Origin: Avoscillospira_A sp052117125
Lineage (GTDB): Bacteria; Bacillota; Clostridia; Oscillospirales; Oscillospiraceae
DNA length: 64,000 nt
NCBI RefSeq assembly: GCF_052117125.1
Contig: NZ_JBQKJT010000010.1
Location: 1-64,000 of the forward strand
Direction of reading: 5' to 3'
How positions within the stretch are numbered: the first letter of the stretch is position 1; every line of letters starts with the position of its first letter. The notes below the pieces were generated by a model. The model did no database searches. It saw only the letters and a program-made list of their open reading frames with translations, and had not been told where the DNA came from. The translations under genes were made by a program, and so were the position numbers. This document shows positions 56,731 through 64,000 of the stretch, one piece after another.

Positions 56731-58203
56731 TTATGCGAAGGGATTCTCGGTGGGATAGGGCAGGCTTTTGGGCTGGTTGTAGGCGATATCGGCCACGCCC
56801 ATGTACTTGAAGACCTCGAAGAGGGCCTTGCCGTAGTTGCCGAAGGCCACAGCGCCATGGTGGGGATAACGCTTCTCGATGAGCACATGGCGGTAGAAAC
56901 GGTCCATCTCCGGGATGCCAAAGACGCCGATGGAGCCGAAGCTGTTGGTGGGAACGTCCAGCACAGCGCCCTGGGCAATATAGGCATGCAGGGTGGTATC
57001 GGCAGCACTCTGGAGACGGTAGAAGGTGATATCGCCGGCCTTCAGGTCGCCTTCCATGGTGCCGCGGGTGATATCGGGCTCCGCCAGATCGGGCTCCAGG
57101 CTGCGCTTCATGATGCGCTGATATCCCATGGTGGGCTCCTTCAGCAGGCTCTTGCAGGTATTGCCGCAGTGGAAGCCCATGAAGGTCTCGGTCAGGCGCA
57201 GATCGTACTTACCCTTGATGCCCTCGTTATAGGCCTTGGCGGGAACGGTGTTGTTGATATCCAGCAGGGTCACGGGCTTGCCGGAGACGCAAATGCCGAT
57301 GTACTCAGACAGGGTACCATAGATATCCACCTCACAGCTGACGGGGATGCCGCGCCCGGTGAGACGGCTGTTGACATAGCAGGGCACAAAGCCGAACTCC
57401 GTCTGGAACGCAGGCCAGCACTTGTTGGCAAAGGCCACATACTTGCGGGTACCCTTGTGTTCCTCCATCCAATCCAGCAGCGTCAGCTCATACTGGGCCA
57501 GGCGGGGCAGAACGCCGGCATACTGGTTCTCACCGATCTCGGCCTTCATCTCCTCCATAAGGGCGGGGATGCGGGGATCGTCCTTGTGGTGGTTGTAGGC
57601 CACCAGCAGATCCAGCTCGCTGTTCTCCTCCACGGCCACACCCAGGTCGTACAGGGCCTTGATGGGAGCGTTACATGCCAGGAAGTCATCGGGACGGGGG
57701 CCAAAGGCGATGATCTTCAAATCCTTCAGACCGAGAATGGCGGTGGCGATGGGAGCGAAGTCGTGAATGCGCTCCACCAGCTCCTCGGCGGTGCCCACGG
57801 GAACCTCGGGGATATAGACGCGCTTGTGGCGCAGGCCCAGGTTATAGCTGGCGTTGAGCATGCCGCAGTAGGCGTCACCGCGGCCATCGAACAAGTCGCC
57901 GTCACCCTCGGCAGCACCCACATACATCATGGGACCGTCGAAGAAGTCAGCAATTATGGTCTCGGGGGTCTCGGGACCGAAGTTGCCCAGGAAGACCACC
58001 AGGGCGTTGACGCCGTGGGCCACCACGTCGTTGACAGCATCGCGGGCCTGGACCTCAGACTCCACGGTGATGGGACACTCGTACAGGCCCTCACCGTAGG
58101 CGGCCTTGATGGCGGCGCGGCGGCGCTCCGACAGGGCGGCGGGGAAGCAATTGCGGGAAACCGCAATAATGCCCAGCTTCAGCTCAGGAATGTTTGTAAT
58201 CAT
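56731..58203 (-). CDS. L-fucose/arabinose isomerase-family sugar isomerase
   Basis: A 490-residue protein behind CAAGGAGACGATTCCC. It follows the FucI/AraA fold: LGIIAVSRNCFPAALSERRR at the start, VNALVVFLGNFGPETPE, AEGDGDLFDGRGDAYCGMLN, VEENSELDLLVAYNHHKDDP and CEVDIYGTLSEYIGICVSG, then the C-terminal FHCGNTC. Such enzymes convert an aldose to a ketose with Mn2+. The sugar is not defined by the sequence. It is the second gene of an operon with a xylulokinase-like kinase, and both are divergent from a LacI regulator. Confidence 0.88.
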   Translation of the reverse strand: MITNIPELKLGIIAVSRNCFPAALSERRRAAIKAAYGEGLYECPITVESEVQARDAVNDVVAHGVNALVVFLGNFGPETPETIIADFFDGPMMYVGAAEGDGDLFDGRGDAYCGMLNASYNLGLRHKRVYIPEVPVGTAEELVERIHDFAPIATAILGLKDLKIIAFGPRPDDFLACNAPIKALYDLGVAVEENSELDLLVAYNHHKDDPRIPALMEEMKAEIGENQYAGVLPRLAQYELTLLDWMEEHKGTRKYVAFANKCWPAFQTEFGFVPCYVNSRLTGRGIPVSCEVDIYGTLSEYIGICVSGKPVTLLDINNTVPAKAYNEGIKGKYDLRLTETFMGFHCGNTCKSLLKEPTMGYQRIMKRSLEPDLAEPDITRGTMEGDLKAGDITFYRLQSAADTTLHAYIAQGAVLDVPTNSFGSIGVFGIPEMDRFYRHVLIEKRYPHHGAVAFGNYGKALFEVFKYMGVADIAYNQPKSLPYPTENPFA

Positions 58204-58243
58204 GGGAATCGTCTCCTTGCTATATAATCTAAATGTATATTGA

Positions 58244-59731
58244 TCACGCTTTTGCTTTTGCCATGGCGGGGTAGAGCGCCTTCAGCGCCGGATAGAGCTT
58301 GCGGTAAACCTGATAGCGCTCCTCATAGCGGGCGGCAATGGCCGGGTCGGGCTTATAGACGCGGCACTCGCTGCGGAGCTTGTCGCAGGCAGCCTCCACC
58401 GTGGGGTAGGCACCAGCCGCCACCATGGCCAGGATGGCGCCGCCGTAACCAGCGCCCTCTTCGGAGGTGGGCACGTGCATCTCCATCTGGAGCACATTGG
58501 CAATAATGGTTCTCCACAGGGGGCTCTTGGCGCCGCCGCCGCAGAGACCGGACCGGGTCAGATGCAGTCCCAGGCCCCGGGCGATTTCCACGCTGTCGCG
58601 GATGGCGAAGGCCACGCCCTCCAGAATGGCTTGGGTCATCTGATGGCGGCTGGTGTCCATGGTCATGCCCAGGAACGCACCGCGGGCGTCGGGGTCATTG
58701 TGGGGGGAGCGCTCGCCCATGAGATAGGGCAGGAAGAACACCGGGTTGTTGCCCAGGTCCTCCTCGGTGATGGGCGATTGCTCATCGGTATCGGACACAG
58801 CTTTGAGAATGTCCTTCATCCACCAGCCGTAGGCGGAAGCCGCCGACAGGATGCAGCCCATAAGGTGATAGGTACCGTCGGCGTGGGCAAAGGCATGGAG
58901 GTTGCCCTCGGGGGGCAGGCGGAACTCCTTGGAGGAGATAAAGACCGTGCCGGAAGTGCCTAGGGATACGTTGCAGGCGCAGTCGCCCACGGTGCCCGTA
59001 CCCACGGCGGCGGCGGCGTTGTCACCGGCGCCGGCAGCCACCACTGTGTCGGCGGTGAGACCCAGTTCCTTTGCAACGTCGGGCAGGACGCAGCCCACCT
59101 TCTCATAGCTCTCATAGAGCTTGGGCATCTGGCTTTCGGAAATCCCGCAGTAGCGCAGCAGCTCCTGGGACCAGCAGCGGTGCTTCACGTCCATCAGCAG
59201 CATACCGGCGGCATCGGACATGTCGCAGCTGTGGACGCCGGTCAGCTTATAAACCACATAGTCCTTGGGCAGCATGATTTTAGCGATCTTGGCAAAGTTC
59301 TCCGGTTCGTGCTTGCGCATCCACAGGAGTTTGGGGGCCGTGAATCCGGCAAAGGCGATGTTGCCGCACAGGTCCAGCAGCTTCTCCTTGCCGTAGTGGC
59401 TGTTCATCTCCTCAGTTTCCTTGCCGGTGCGGCCATCATTCCAGAGGATGGCGGGACGGATGACGTTGTCATTCCGGTCCAGGGCCACCAGACCGTGCAT
59501 CTGGCCGCCGGCGGCCAGACCCTTGACCTGGGCAGGGTCGACGCCCTCCAATAGCTGGGGAATCAGGGTGCGAACAGCATTCCACCAGTCCTCAGGGTTC
59601 TGCTGGGACCAGCCGGGCTGGGGGAACTCCAGGGGATAGGTCTGGGAAACGGACTTGCAGACGGTACCGGCTTCATCCACCAGAAGAATCTTTACGGAGG
59701 ATGTGCCGAGATCAACGCCGATATAGTACAT
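58244..59731 (-). CDS. xylB: Xylulokinase-like FGGY sugar kinase
   Basis: A 495-residue FGGY kinase: MYYIGVDLGTSSVKILLVDE, QPGWSQQNPEDWW, RPAILWNDGRTGKETEEMN, GAGDNAAAAVGTGTVGDCACN, PYLMGERSPHNDPDARG and GGGAKSPLWRTIIANVLQ. These are closest to xylulokinases. It phosphorylates a ketopentose, probably D-xylulose or a close relative, made by the isomerase encoded 40 bp downstream. No transporter is next to this operon. Confidence 0.92.
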   Translation of the reverse strand: MYYIGVDLGTSSVKILLVDEAGTVCKSVSQTYPLEFPQPGWSQQNPEDWWNAVRTLIPQLLEGVDPAQVKGLAAGGQMHGLVALDRNDNVIRPAILWNDGRTGKETEEMNSHYGKEKLLDLCGNIAFAGFTAPKLLWMRKHEPENFAKIAKIMLPKDYVVYKLTGVHSCDMSDAAGMLLMDVKHRCWSQELLRYCGISESQMPKLYESYEKVGCVLPDVAKELGLTADTVVAAGAGDNAAAAVGTGTVGDCACNVSLGTSGTVFISSKEFRLPPEGNLHAFAHADGTYHLMGCILSAASAYGWWMKDILKAVSDTDEQSPITEEDLGNNPVFFLPYLMGERSPHNDPDARGAFLGMTMDTSRHQMTQAILEGVAFAIRDSVEIARGLGLHLTRSGLCGGGAKSPLWRTIIANVLQMEMHVPTSEEGAGYGGAILAMVAAGAYPTVEAACDKLRSECRVYKPDPAIAARYEERYQVYRKLYPALKALYPAMAKAKA

Positions 59732-59873
59732 AGGGTCACCTCTTCAATCATTTTATGCTACCGGCACTTCCGTACCGGAAAATCACCCATGCAGTGGTTC
59801 CGTTGTGCACTGGAGCACACTGCCTACTTTGGCGTTATTGTATCATACAGTCACAAAAGAATCCAGAAATAGA

Positions 59874-59893
59874 TTAGCCAAATATTCAGCTAA
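59874..59893. promoter_or_regulatory. Candidate LacI-type operator
   Basis: TTAGC...GCTAA inverted repeat (59874-59878 and 59889-59893) enclosing CAAATATTCA. A related TTAACCAAATATT occurs at 59906-59918. A second inverted repeat, TGTGC...GCACA, lies near 59804-59819. All are in the gap between the divergent sugar operon and the LacI gene. Confidence 0.45.
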
Positions 59894-59992
59894 TCCATAA
59901 TGAAATTAACCAAATATTTACGTGTTCCTGTGAGATGCTTGCAATCCCATCGTTCATACCATACAATGTATCTGTCAAAAGAGGTGATATTC

Positions 59993-61069
59993 ATGTCTGG
60001 CGCTACCGCCAAGGAAATTGCAAAAATACTCGGTATTTCAGCCGCTTCTGTCTCTGTAGCACTGAATGGTAAACCTGGTGTCAGCGACGCCACCCGGCAA
60101 CGCGTTTTAGCTACAGCCGCTGAAATAGGCTATGTTGGCCCAAAGGCAGCGACTACAGACAGCCGCCAACTTTGTTTTCTGATTTATATCGATTCCCAAG
60201 TGGGGATTGTACAGGCTTCCGCCTACTATACCTTTGTACTCCAGAGCGTAGAACAGGCAGCCAAGGAATTAGGCTGCCGCGTTCTGATCCGTTACTATTA
60301 CGCCAACCGCAGCTTTACCGAGCAGATGAGCGACATCCTTCAGGATATCGACGGCCTGCTGGTCCTGGGTACCGATATGACCGGTACCCAGCATTCGGAG
60401 CTGTGCGGGATGATCGTCACCGGTTCCCTGCCTTTCCCGGTGGTGGTCATCGATAATTTTATCTTGTCGGCCTACGCCGACTGCGTAGGCAACGACAACC
60501 TGTACGGCACCAAAGCCGCCGTTTCCTATCTCATTGACCAGGGCCGTCGGACCTTTGCCTATGTGCGTGCCAACCAGCGGGTAGCCAACTTTGAGGACCG
60601 GGAAAACGGCATCCGACTGGCCATTGCCGAACATTTGGGCGGTGACGCCGCCCCCCTGATGGTCATACCGGTGGACATTTCCCCGGACCGGACCTACCAG
60701 GACATTTGCAGCTGGCTGGAACAGTGCCCATCGCTGCCGGAGGCCATCATCGCGGAAAATGACGAAGTCGCTGCCGCCGCCATCCGGGCCTTGCGGTCCC
60801 GGGGTTGCGCCGTGCCGGAAGCGGTGGCGGTCATGGGATTTGACGACATTCCCATTTGTGAAATGGTGGACCCGGCCATTACCACGGTCCACACCCACAA
60901 GGAGCAGTTGGGCAGCGAAGCCGTCAGTCTCCTGTACCGGCGCATTTTGGCCGGAGAAACGACCCAATCCATCCGCAGCCGCGGGTTTATCAAACTGGCC
61001 TTGTCCACCCGCATTGTGGTCCGGGACAGCACCTGCACTCTCAATCCTTCCACCGTCCCAGAGGCATAA
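59993..61069 (+). CDS. LacI-family transcriptional regulator
   Basis: A 358-residue protein. ATG at 59993 follows AAAAGAGGTGATATTC. Residues ~5-24 are the LacI helix-turn-helix (TAKEIAKILGISAASVSVAL) with hinge helix RQRVLATAAEIGYVG. The rest is a periplasmic-binding-protein-like effector domain (LCFLIYIDSQVG; GTDMTGTQHSELCG; AAAIRALRSRGCAVPEAVAV; GFDDIPICEMVDPAITTV). It most likely controls the divergent isomerase/kinase operon through the inverted repeats between them. Confidence 0.93.
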   Translation: MSGATAKEIAKILGISAASVSVALNGKPGVSDATRQRVLATAAEIGYVGPKAATTDSRQLCFLIYIDSQVGIVQASAYYTFVLQSVEQAAKELGCRVLIRYYYANRSFTEQMSDILQDIDGLLVLGTDMTGTQHSELCGMIVTGSLPFPVVVIDNFILSAYADCVGNDNLYGTKAAVSYLIDQGRRTFAYVRANQRVANFEDRENGIRLAIAEHLGGDAAPLMVIPVDISPDRTYQDICSWLEQCPSLPEAIIAENDEVAAAAIRALRSRGCAVPEAVAVMGFDDIPICEMVDPAITTVHTHKEQLGSEAVSLLYRRILAGETTQSIRSRGFIKLALSTRIVVRDSTCTLNPSTVPEA

Positions 61070-61089
61070 GTATTGGGAATCCGCAAGCC

Positions 61090-61124
61090 ACCCGGCCGCG
61101 CCTGCTGCGCGGCCGGGTTCCCTT
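61090..61124 (+). terminator. Intrinsic terminator
   Basis: ACCCGGCCGCGC (61090-61101) pairs with GCGCGGCCGGGT (61107-61118), followed by TCCCTTTT. It ends the LacI gene. Confidence 0.85.
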
Positions 61125-61224
61125 TTGAAAAAATCGGCCAATCGGGTTGGCGGGTCTGGTCAATTTTGTGCTATACTATGTGCGATACTGTATAACCAAC
61201 CCATACAACAAGGAGGACGTTGCC

Positions 61225-62883
61225 ATGTCATACAGCGGGATCGCGGCCACGGCTGCCCAGATGAAAGAACTGGATCGCATTGCCATTGAGGAACGGGGCG
61301 TCCCATCTCTGGATCTGATGGAGCAGGCAGCCACGGCGGTGGCCGATGCGGTGGAACAGCTGCTGACGCCGGACCCCATGGGCCCAACAGCCACTTGCAG
61401 CACCGTACTAATGGCCGTACCCCATCAGGGCGAATCCATCACCGATGCGGACCAGGCGGAACTGGACCGTCTCCAGGACATGATCAACGACCCGGCCCAG
61501 AAGGGCCGCCGGGTCGCTGTATTTTGCGGCCCCGGCAACAACGGCGGCGACGGCATTGCAGCGGCCCGTCTGCTGCTGCAACGGGGCTTTTCGGTTCGGG
61601 CCGTTCTCGTGGGCGACCGCCGCCGTATGACCGCCGACGCCCGGGCCATGGAGCAGCGGCTCCGGGACTGCGGCGGGACATTGGAGGACTTCTGCCCCAC
61701 CAACCAGGAACAGATGCTGCTGTTGTCCATCTGCGACTGCAAGGTGGACGCTCTGTTTGGCGTGGGATTATCCCGGCCCATCACCGGTGATGCCGCGTTG
61801 GCGGTGCGGCTGCTCCAGACCCACGCGGGCGGCCCGGTGGTGTCCTGCGACATTCCCTCCGGGATTCACGCCGACACCGGCGCGGTCCTGGGCTGCGCCG
61901 TCCACGCCGCCATCACCGTCACCTTTTCCTGCCCCAAGCCGGGCCATTACCTGGGCGACGGCGCGGAACACACCGGCGATCTGTGGGTGGCGGACATCGG
62001 TTTGCCCTTTGATCTGCTGTGCCACCAGCCGGTTCCGCTGGCAGTGGTGGGCGGCAGCTTTACCCTGCCCCGCCGAAAGCCCAACAGCCACAAGGGCGAT
62101 TATGGCCGCCTGCTGATTGTCGGCGGCAGCGAAGGATACACCGGCGCGCCGGTGCTGGCCGCTTCGGCGGCGCTGCGCAGCGGCGCGGGCCTGGTCTTTG
62201 TGGCCGTGCCGCGGAACGTCTATCCCATCGTGGCCGGACGTTGCAGTGCCGCCATGGCCTTACCTCTACCCGATTCAGCGGATGCGCTTCTGGACCGGGT
62301 CAAGGGGTGCAGCGCGGCCCTGATTGGCCCCGGTCTCGGTCGGGACCATGACGACTTGGTGCGGATGCTGCTCCAATCCCTGGACTGCCCCGTGATTCTG
62401 GATGCCGACGGTCTCAACGCCGCGGCGGGCCATTTGGATTGGATTCGCAGCCGCACAGCCCCCACGGTGCTGACACCCCATGATGGCGAATTTGCCCGGC
62501 TGACAGGCTGCGCCTTGCCCATTGGTGACCGGCTGGACGCCGCCCGTTCCCTGGCCCGGAACACGGGGGCCATTGTTATTCTCAAAGGCCACCGCACCGT
62601 CACCGCCGCCCCCGATGGCCGTACCTGGATCAACACCAGCGGCAACGCCGGCATGGCTACCGGCGGCAGCGGTGACACACTGGCCGGGATTCTGGCCGCG
62701 TTTTTGGGGCAGAAACCGCTGTACGCAGACGGTGCCGACGCCGCCCAACTGGCCGCCCGGGCCGTCTGGCTCCACGGCGCTGCCGGGGACCACGCCGCCC
62801 GCCGCCTGGGAGAATACAGTCTCCTGCCCGATGGTCTCATCGACGCTCTGCCCCAGGTCCTCCGGGACCACATTGCAGATTGA
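61225..62883 (+). CDS. nnr: Bifunctional NAD(P)HX epimerase/dehydratase (Nnr)
   Basis: A 552-residue protein. ATG at 61225 follows AAGGAGGACGTTGCC. The N-terminal half is YjeF_N epimerase (AAQMKELDRIAIEERGVPSL, CGPGNNGGDGIAAARLL, DALFGVGLSRPI, SCDIPSGIHADTG). The C-terminal half is the ADP-dependent dehydratase (KPNSHKGDYGRLLIVGGSEGY, GPGLGRDHDDL, LDADGLNAAAG, TPHDGEFARLTG, NAGMATGGSGDTLAG). An insertion of about 40 residues (~48-88) between the first helix and the GPGNNGGDG loop is not usual in the family. It repairs hydrated NADH and NADPH. Confidence 0.96.
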   Translation: MSYSGIAATAAQMKELDRIAIEERGVPSLDLMEQAATAVADAVEQLLTPDPMGPTATCSTVLMAVPHQGESITDADQAELDRLQDMINDPAQKGRRVAVFCGPGNNGGDGIAAARLLLQRGFSVRAVLVGDRRRMTADARAMEQRLRDCGGTLEDFCPTNQEQMLLLSICDCKVDALFGVGLSRPITGDAALAVRLLQTHAGGPVVSCDIPSGIHADTGAVLGCAVHAAITVTFSCPKPGHYLGDGAEHTGDLWVADIGLPFDLLCHQPVPLAVVGGSFTLPRRKPNSHKGDYGRLLIVGGSEGYTGAPVLAASAALRSGAGLVFVAVPRNVYPIVAGRCSAAMALPLPDSADALLDRVKGCSAALIGPGLGRDHDDLVRMLLQSLDCPVILDADGLNAAAGHLDWIRSRTAPTVLTPHDGEFARLTGCALPIGDRLDAARSLARNTGAIVILKGHRTVTAAPDGRTWINTSGNAGMATGGSGDTLAGILAAFLGQKPLYADGADAAQLAARAVWLHGAAGDHAARRLGEYSLLPDGLIDALPQVLRDHIAD

Positions 62884-62897
62884 GGAGGCGTTCAACT

Positions 62898-63593
62898 TTG
62901 CAGCCCATTCCACCCATTGGGTGCCATACCGTTCACCGATTTGAACTGCCCCTGATTCATTCCAATATGTATGTAGTCCTTTGCGGTGGCGACGCCCTCA
63001 TTGTAGACCCCTGTCTCAGTCAGGAAGCCGTGGCCCTGCTGCGGGACAGCGGCGTGACCCACTGCACCATCCTGCTGACTCATGAGCACTATGACCACAT
63101 TTCCGGCGTCAACCAACTGCGGGGCAGCTTTTCCTGCACGGTGATTTGTACCGAGGTCTGCGCCCAACGCATGGCCAGCCCCCGCCGCAGCCACGCCGCC
63201 GTCTTCCCCGCCATGTTCTTTTCCCAGGGGCCGGAGGCGGTCCGGCAGGCAGCGGCACTGTTTGACACCCACTATACCTGTACCGCCGAGGAAACCTACT
63301 CCGGTGTGCTGGAGCTCCAATGGCACGATATCCCCCTGCGTCTCGTAGAACTGCCGGGCCATTCCCCCGGCAGCGCCGCCATCGAAGCCGCCGGAACCCA
63401 TGTGTTCACCGGCGACAACCTGATTCCCGGCACTGAGACATTGGTCCGGCTTCCCGGCGGTGACAAGACCGTTTATCTGGAACAGGTCGTACCCTATTTG
63501 CGCCGTCTGGCCCCTTCCATGGTACTCTTGCCGGGTCACGGTCCCTGGTGCCGCCGGTCCGACCCGTTGGTGGCCGCCGTGCTGACGCCATAG
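62898..63593 (+). CDS. Metallo-beta-lactamase-fold hydrolase
   Basis: A 231-residue protein. TTG at 62898 has AGGAGG nine bases upstream; an earlier in-frame TTG (62880) overlaps the stop of nnr and precedes that site, so it is less likely. The zinc motif is LLTHEHYDHISGVNQ, with GHSPGSAAIEA and FTGDNLIPG further on and LLPGHGPW at the end. It follows nnr closely and is probably co-transcribed. The substrate is unknown. Confidence 0.85.
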   Translation: MQPIPPIGCHTVHRFELPLIHSNMYVVLCGGDALIVDPCLSQEAVALLRDSGVTHCTILLTHEHYDHISGVNQLRGSFSCTVICTEVCAQRMASPRRSHAAVFPAMFFSQGPEAVRQAAALFDTHYTCTAEETYSGVLELQWHDIPLRLVELPGHSPGSAAIEAAGTHVFTGDNLIPGTETLVRLPGGDKTVYLEQVVPYLRRLAPSMVLLPGHGPWCRRSDPLVAAVLTP

Positions 63594-63803
63594 CCCCGTC
63601 AAACACCCCAAAGAATCGTTGTGTATGGAACACCGCCCAAATCTCCTGGTTATTTTATACAAAAAACGACGGATTTTTCTACTTTTCTCCCTGATTGACT
63701 ACACAGCCAAAGCTTTATGGGGTATAATTTAAAAGACAGCCCCCGGGCTGTCCCCTCTCCCGCCCTGGGCGGGAACACAGACGGAGAATGGAGAAATGCA
63801 ACC

Positions 63804-64000
63804 ATGAAAAGGAGCTGGAGAGACCGGAAGGACGGCGTCCTGCTGCGTCAGATTGATTCCATGCATTACATCATGCCGATGATCTATCCCAACCGGTGCG
63901 ACAACGAGGCGTTTATGCACATTCGAGTCGATTTGACCGAAGCGATGCAATATCTGGAAGAGAAAAACGCTTCCGGGCCGGAGTATCAATACAATCTGTT
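63804..64000 (+). CDS. Start of an unknown protein (partial)
   Basis: The frame is open from ATG 63804 to the right edge (65 codons). It starts MKRSWRDRKDGVLLRQIDSM and continues with MPMIYPNRCDNEAFMHIRVD. The ATG has GGAGAAATGCAACC upstream, and a TATAAT lies at 63723-63728. Two hairpins (ACAGCCCCCGGGCTGT and CCCGCCCTGGGCGGG, 63736-63772) lie in the leader. The start recalls acyltransferase-like proteins of Clostridia related to chloramphenicol acetyltransferase or dihydrolipoyl acyltransferase, but too little is present to name it. Confidence 0.65.
   Translation, partial: MKRSWRDRKDGVLLRQIDSMHYIMPMIYPNRCDNEAFMHIRVDLTEAMQYLEEKNASGPEYQYNL

Noticed and set aside
56596..58227. 543-codon plus-strand open frame opposite the isomerase gene
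   Set aside because: Composition typical of a reverse shadow; the minus-strand frame has clear FucI-family motifs.

Overview
The window is chromosomal DNA of a GC-rich member of the Clostridia, most likely of the Oscillospiraceae. The reasons are the 5' end of a 16S rRNA gene at the left edge (minus strand), a SpoVB-MazG-HU-RqcP block like the yabMNO region of Bacillus, a recJ-rel-dtd-hemZ block typical of Clostridia, RNase Y, and a c-di-AMP riboswitch. The genus cannot be fixed from 215 bases of 16S.

Layout. 1-700: the 16S start and three tandem rrn promoters, two of them built on a 32-bp duplication. 840-6650: envelope genes (a copper-amine-oxidase-N-like exported protein, a lipoprotein with a duplicated domain, an MBOAT/DHHW O-acylation pair), a solitary SepF-like protein and a ribbon-helix-helix protein. 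6795-8526: c-di-AMP riboswitch and Na+/solute symporter. 8572-10122: RNase Y. 10343-26502: a tRNA-Leu locus invaded by a 15.8-kb integrative element. 26670-34988: PadR/HAAS pair, lipid kinase, two paralogous parvulin-like foldase genes, M29 aminopeptidase, TauE-type exporter. 35155-47255: one long collinear block (recJ, rel, dtd, MBL hydrolase, hemZ, uridine-kinase-like, MTA/SAH deaminase, spoVB, mazG, HU, rqcP). 47316-51148: a GntR-controlled ABC export operon. 51316-56636: a small membrane protein, nitroreductase, birA and divergent bioY sharing a BirA operator, zinc-ribbon proteins, phosphoesterase and phosphatase. 56731-61069: a sugar isomerase, xylulokinase and divergent LacI regulator. 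61225-64000: NAD(P)HX repair enzyme, MBL hydrolase and the start of a further gene.

The most notable object is the element at 10633-26449. It splits a tRNA-Leu(UAG) gene exactly in the anticodon loop. The 5' half lies at 10601-10639 and the 3' half, with its CCA, at 26450-26502; the acceptor strands GCGCCTG and CAGGCGC are complementary. A 7-bp core (TTTAGGT) is repeated at both ends, and the element ends are 18-bp imperfect inverted repeats, so the rejoined attP would be a palindrome as expected for a serine integrase. Just inside the left end is an intact tRNA-Leu(UAG) that can replace the destroyed gene. The element encodes an intact large serine recombinase, a chimeric ORF in which the N-terminus of a MobA-type relaxase is fused to the C-terminal part of a second recombinase, MobC, a RepA-like ATPase, an AT-rich XRE/ImmA gene with an unknown partner, a DUF6076-like protein, and a six-gene sugar ABC transporter/two-component operon that starts next to the right end. 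It looks like a mobilizable element that has lost its relaxase and now carries a sugar-sensing and uptake module.
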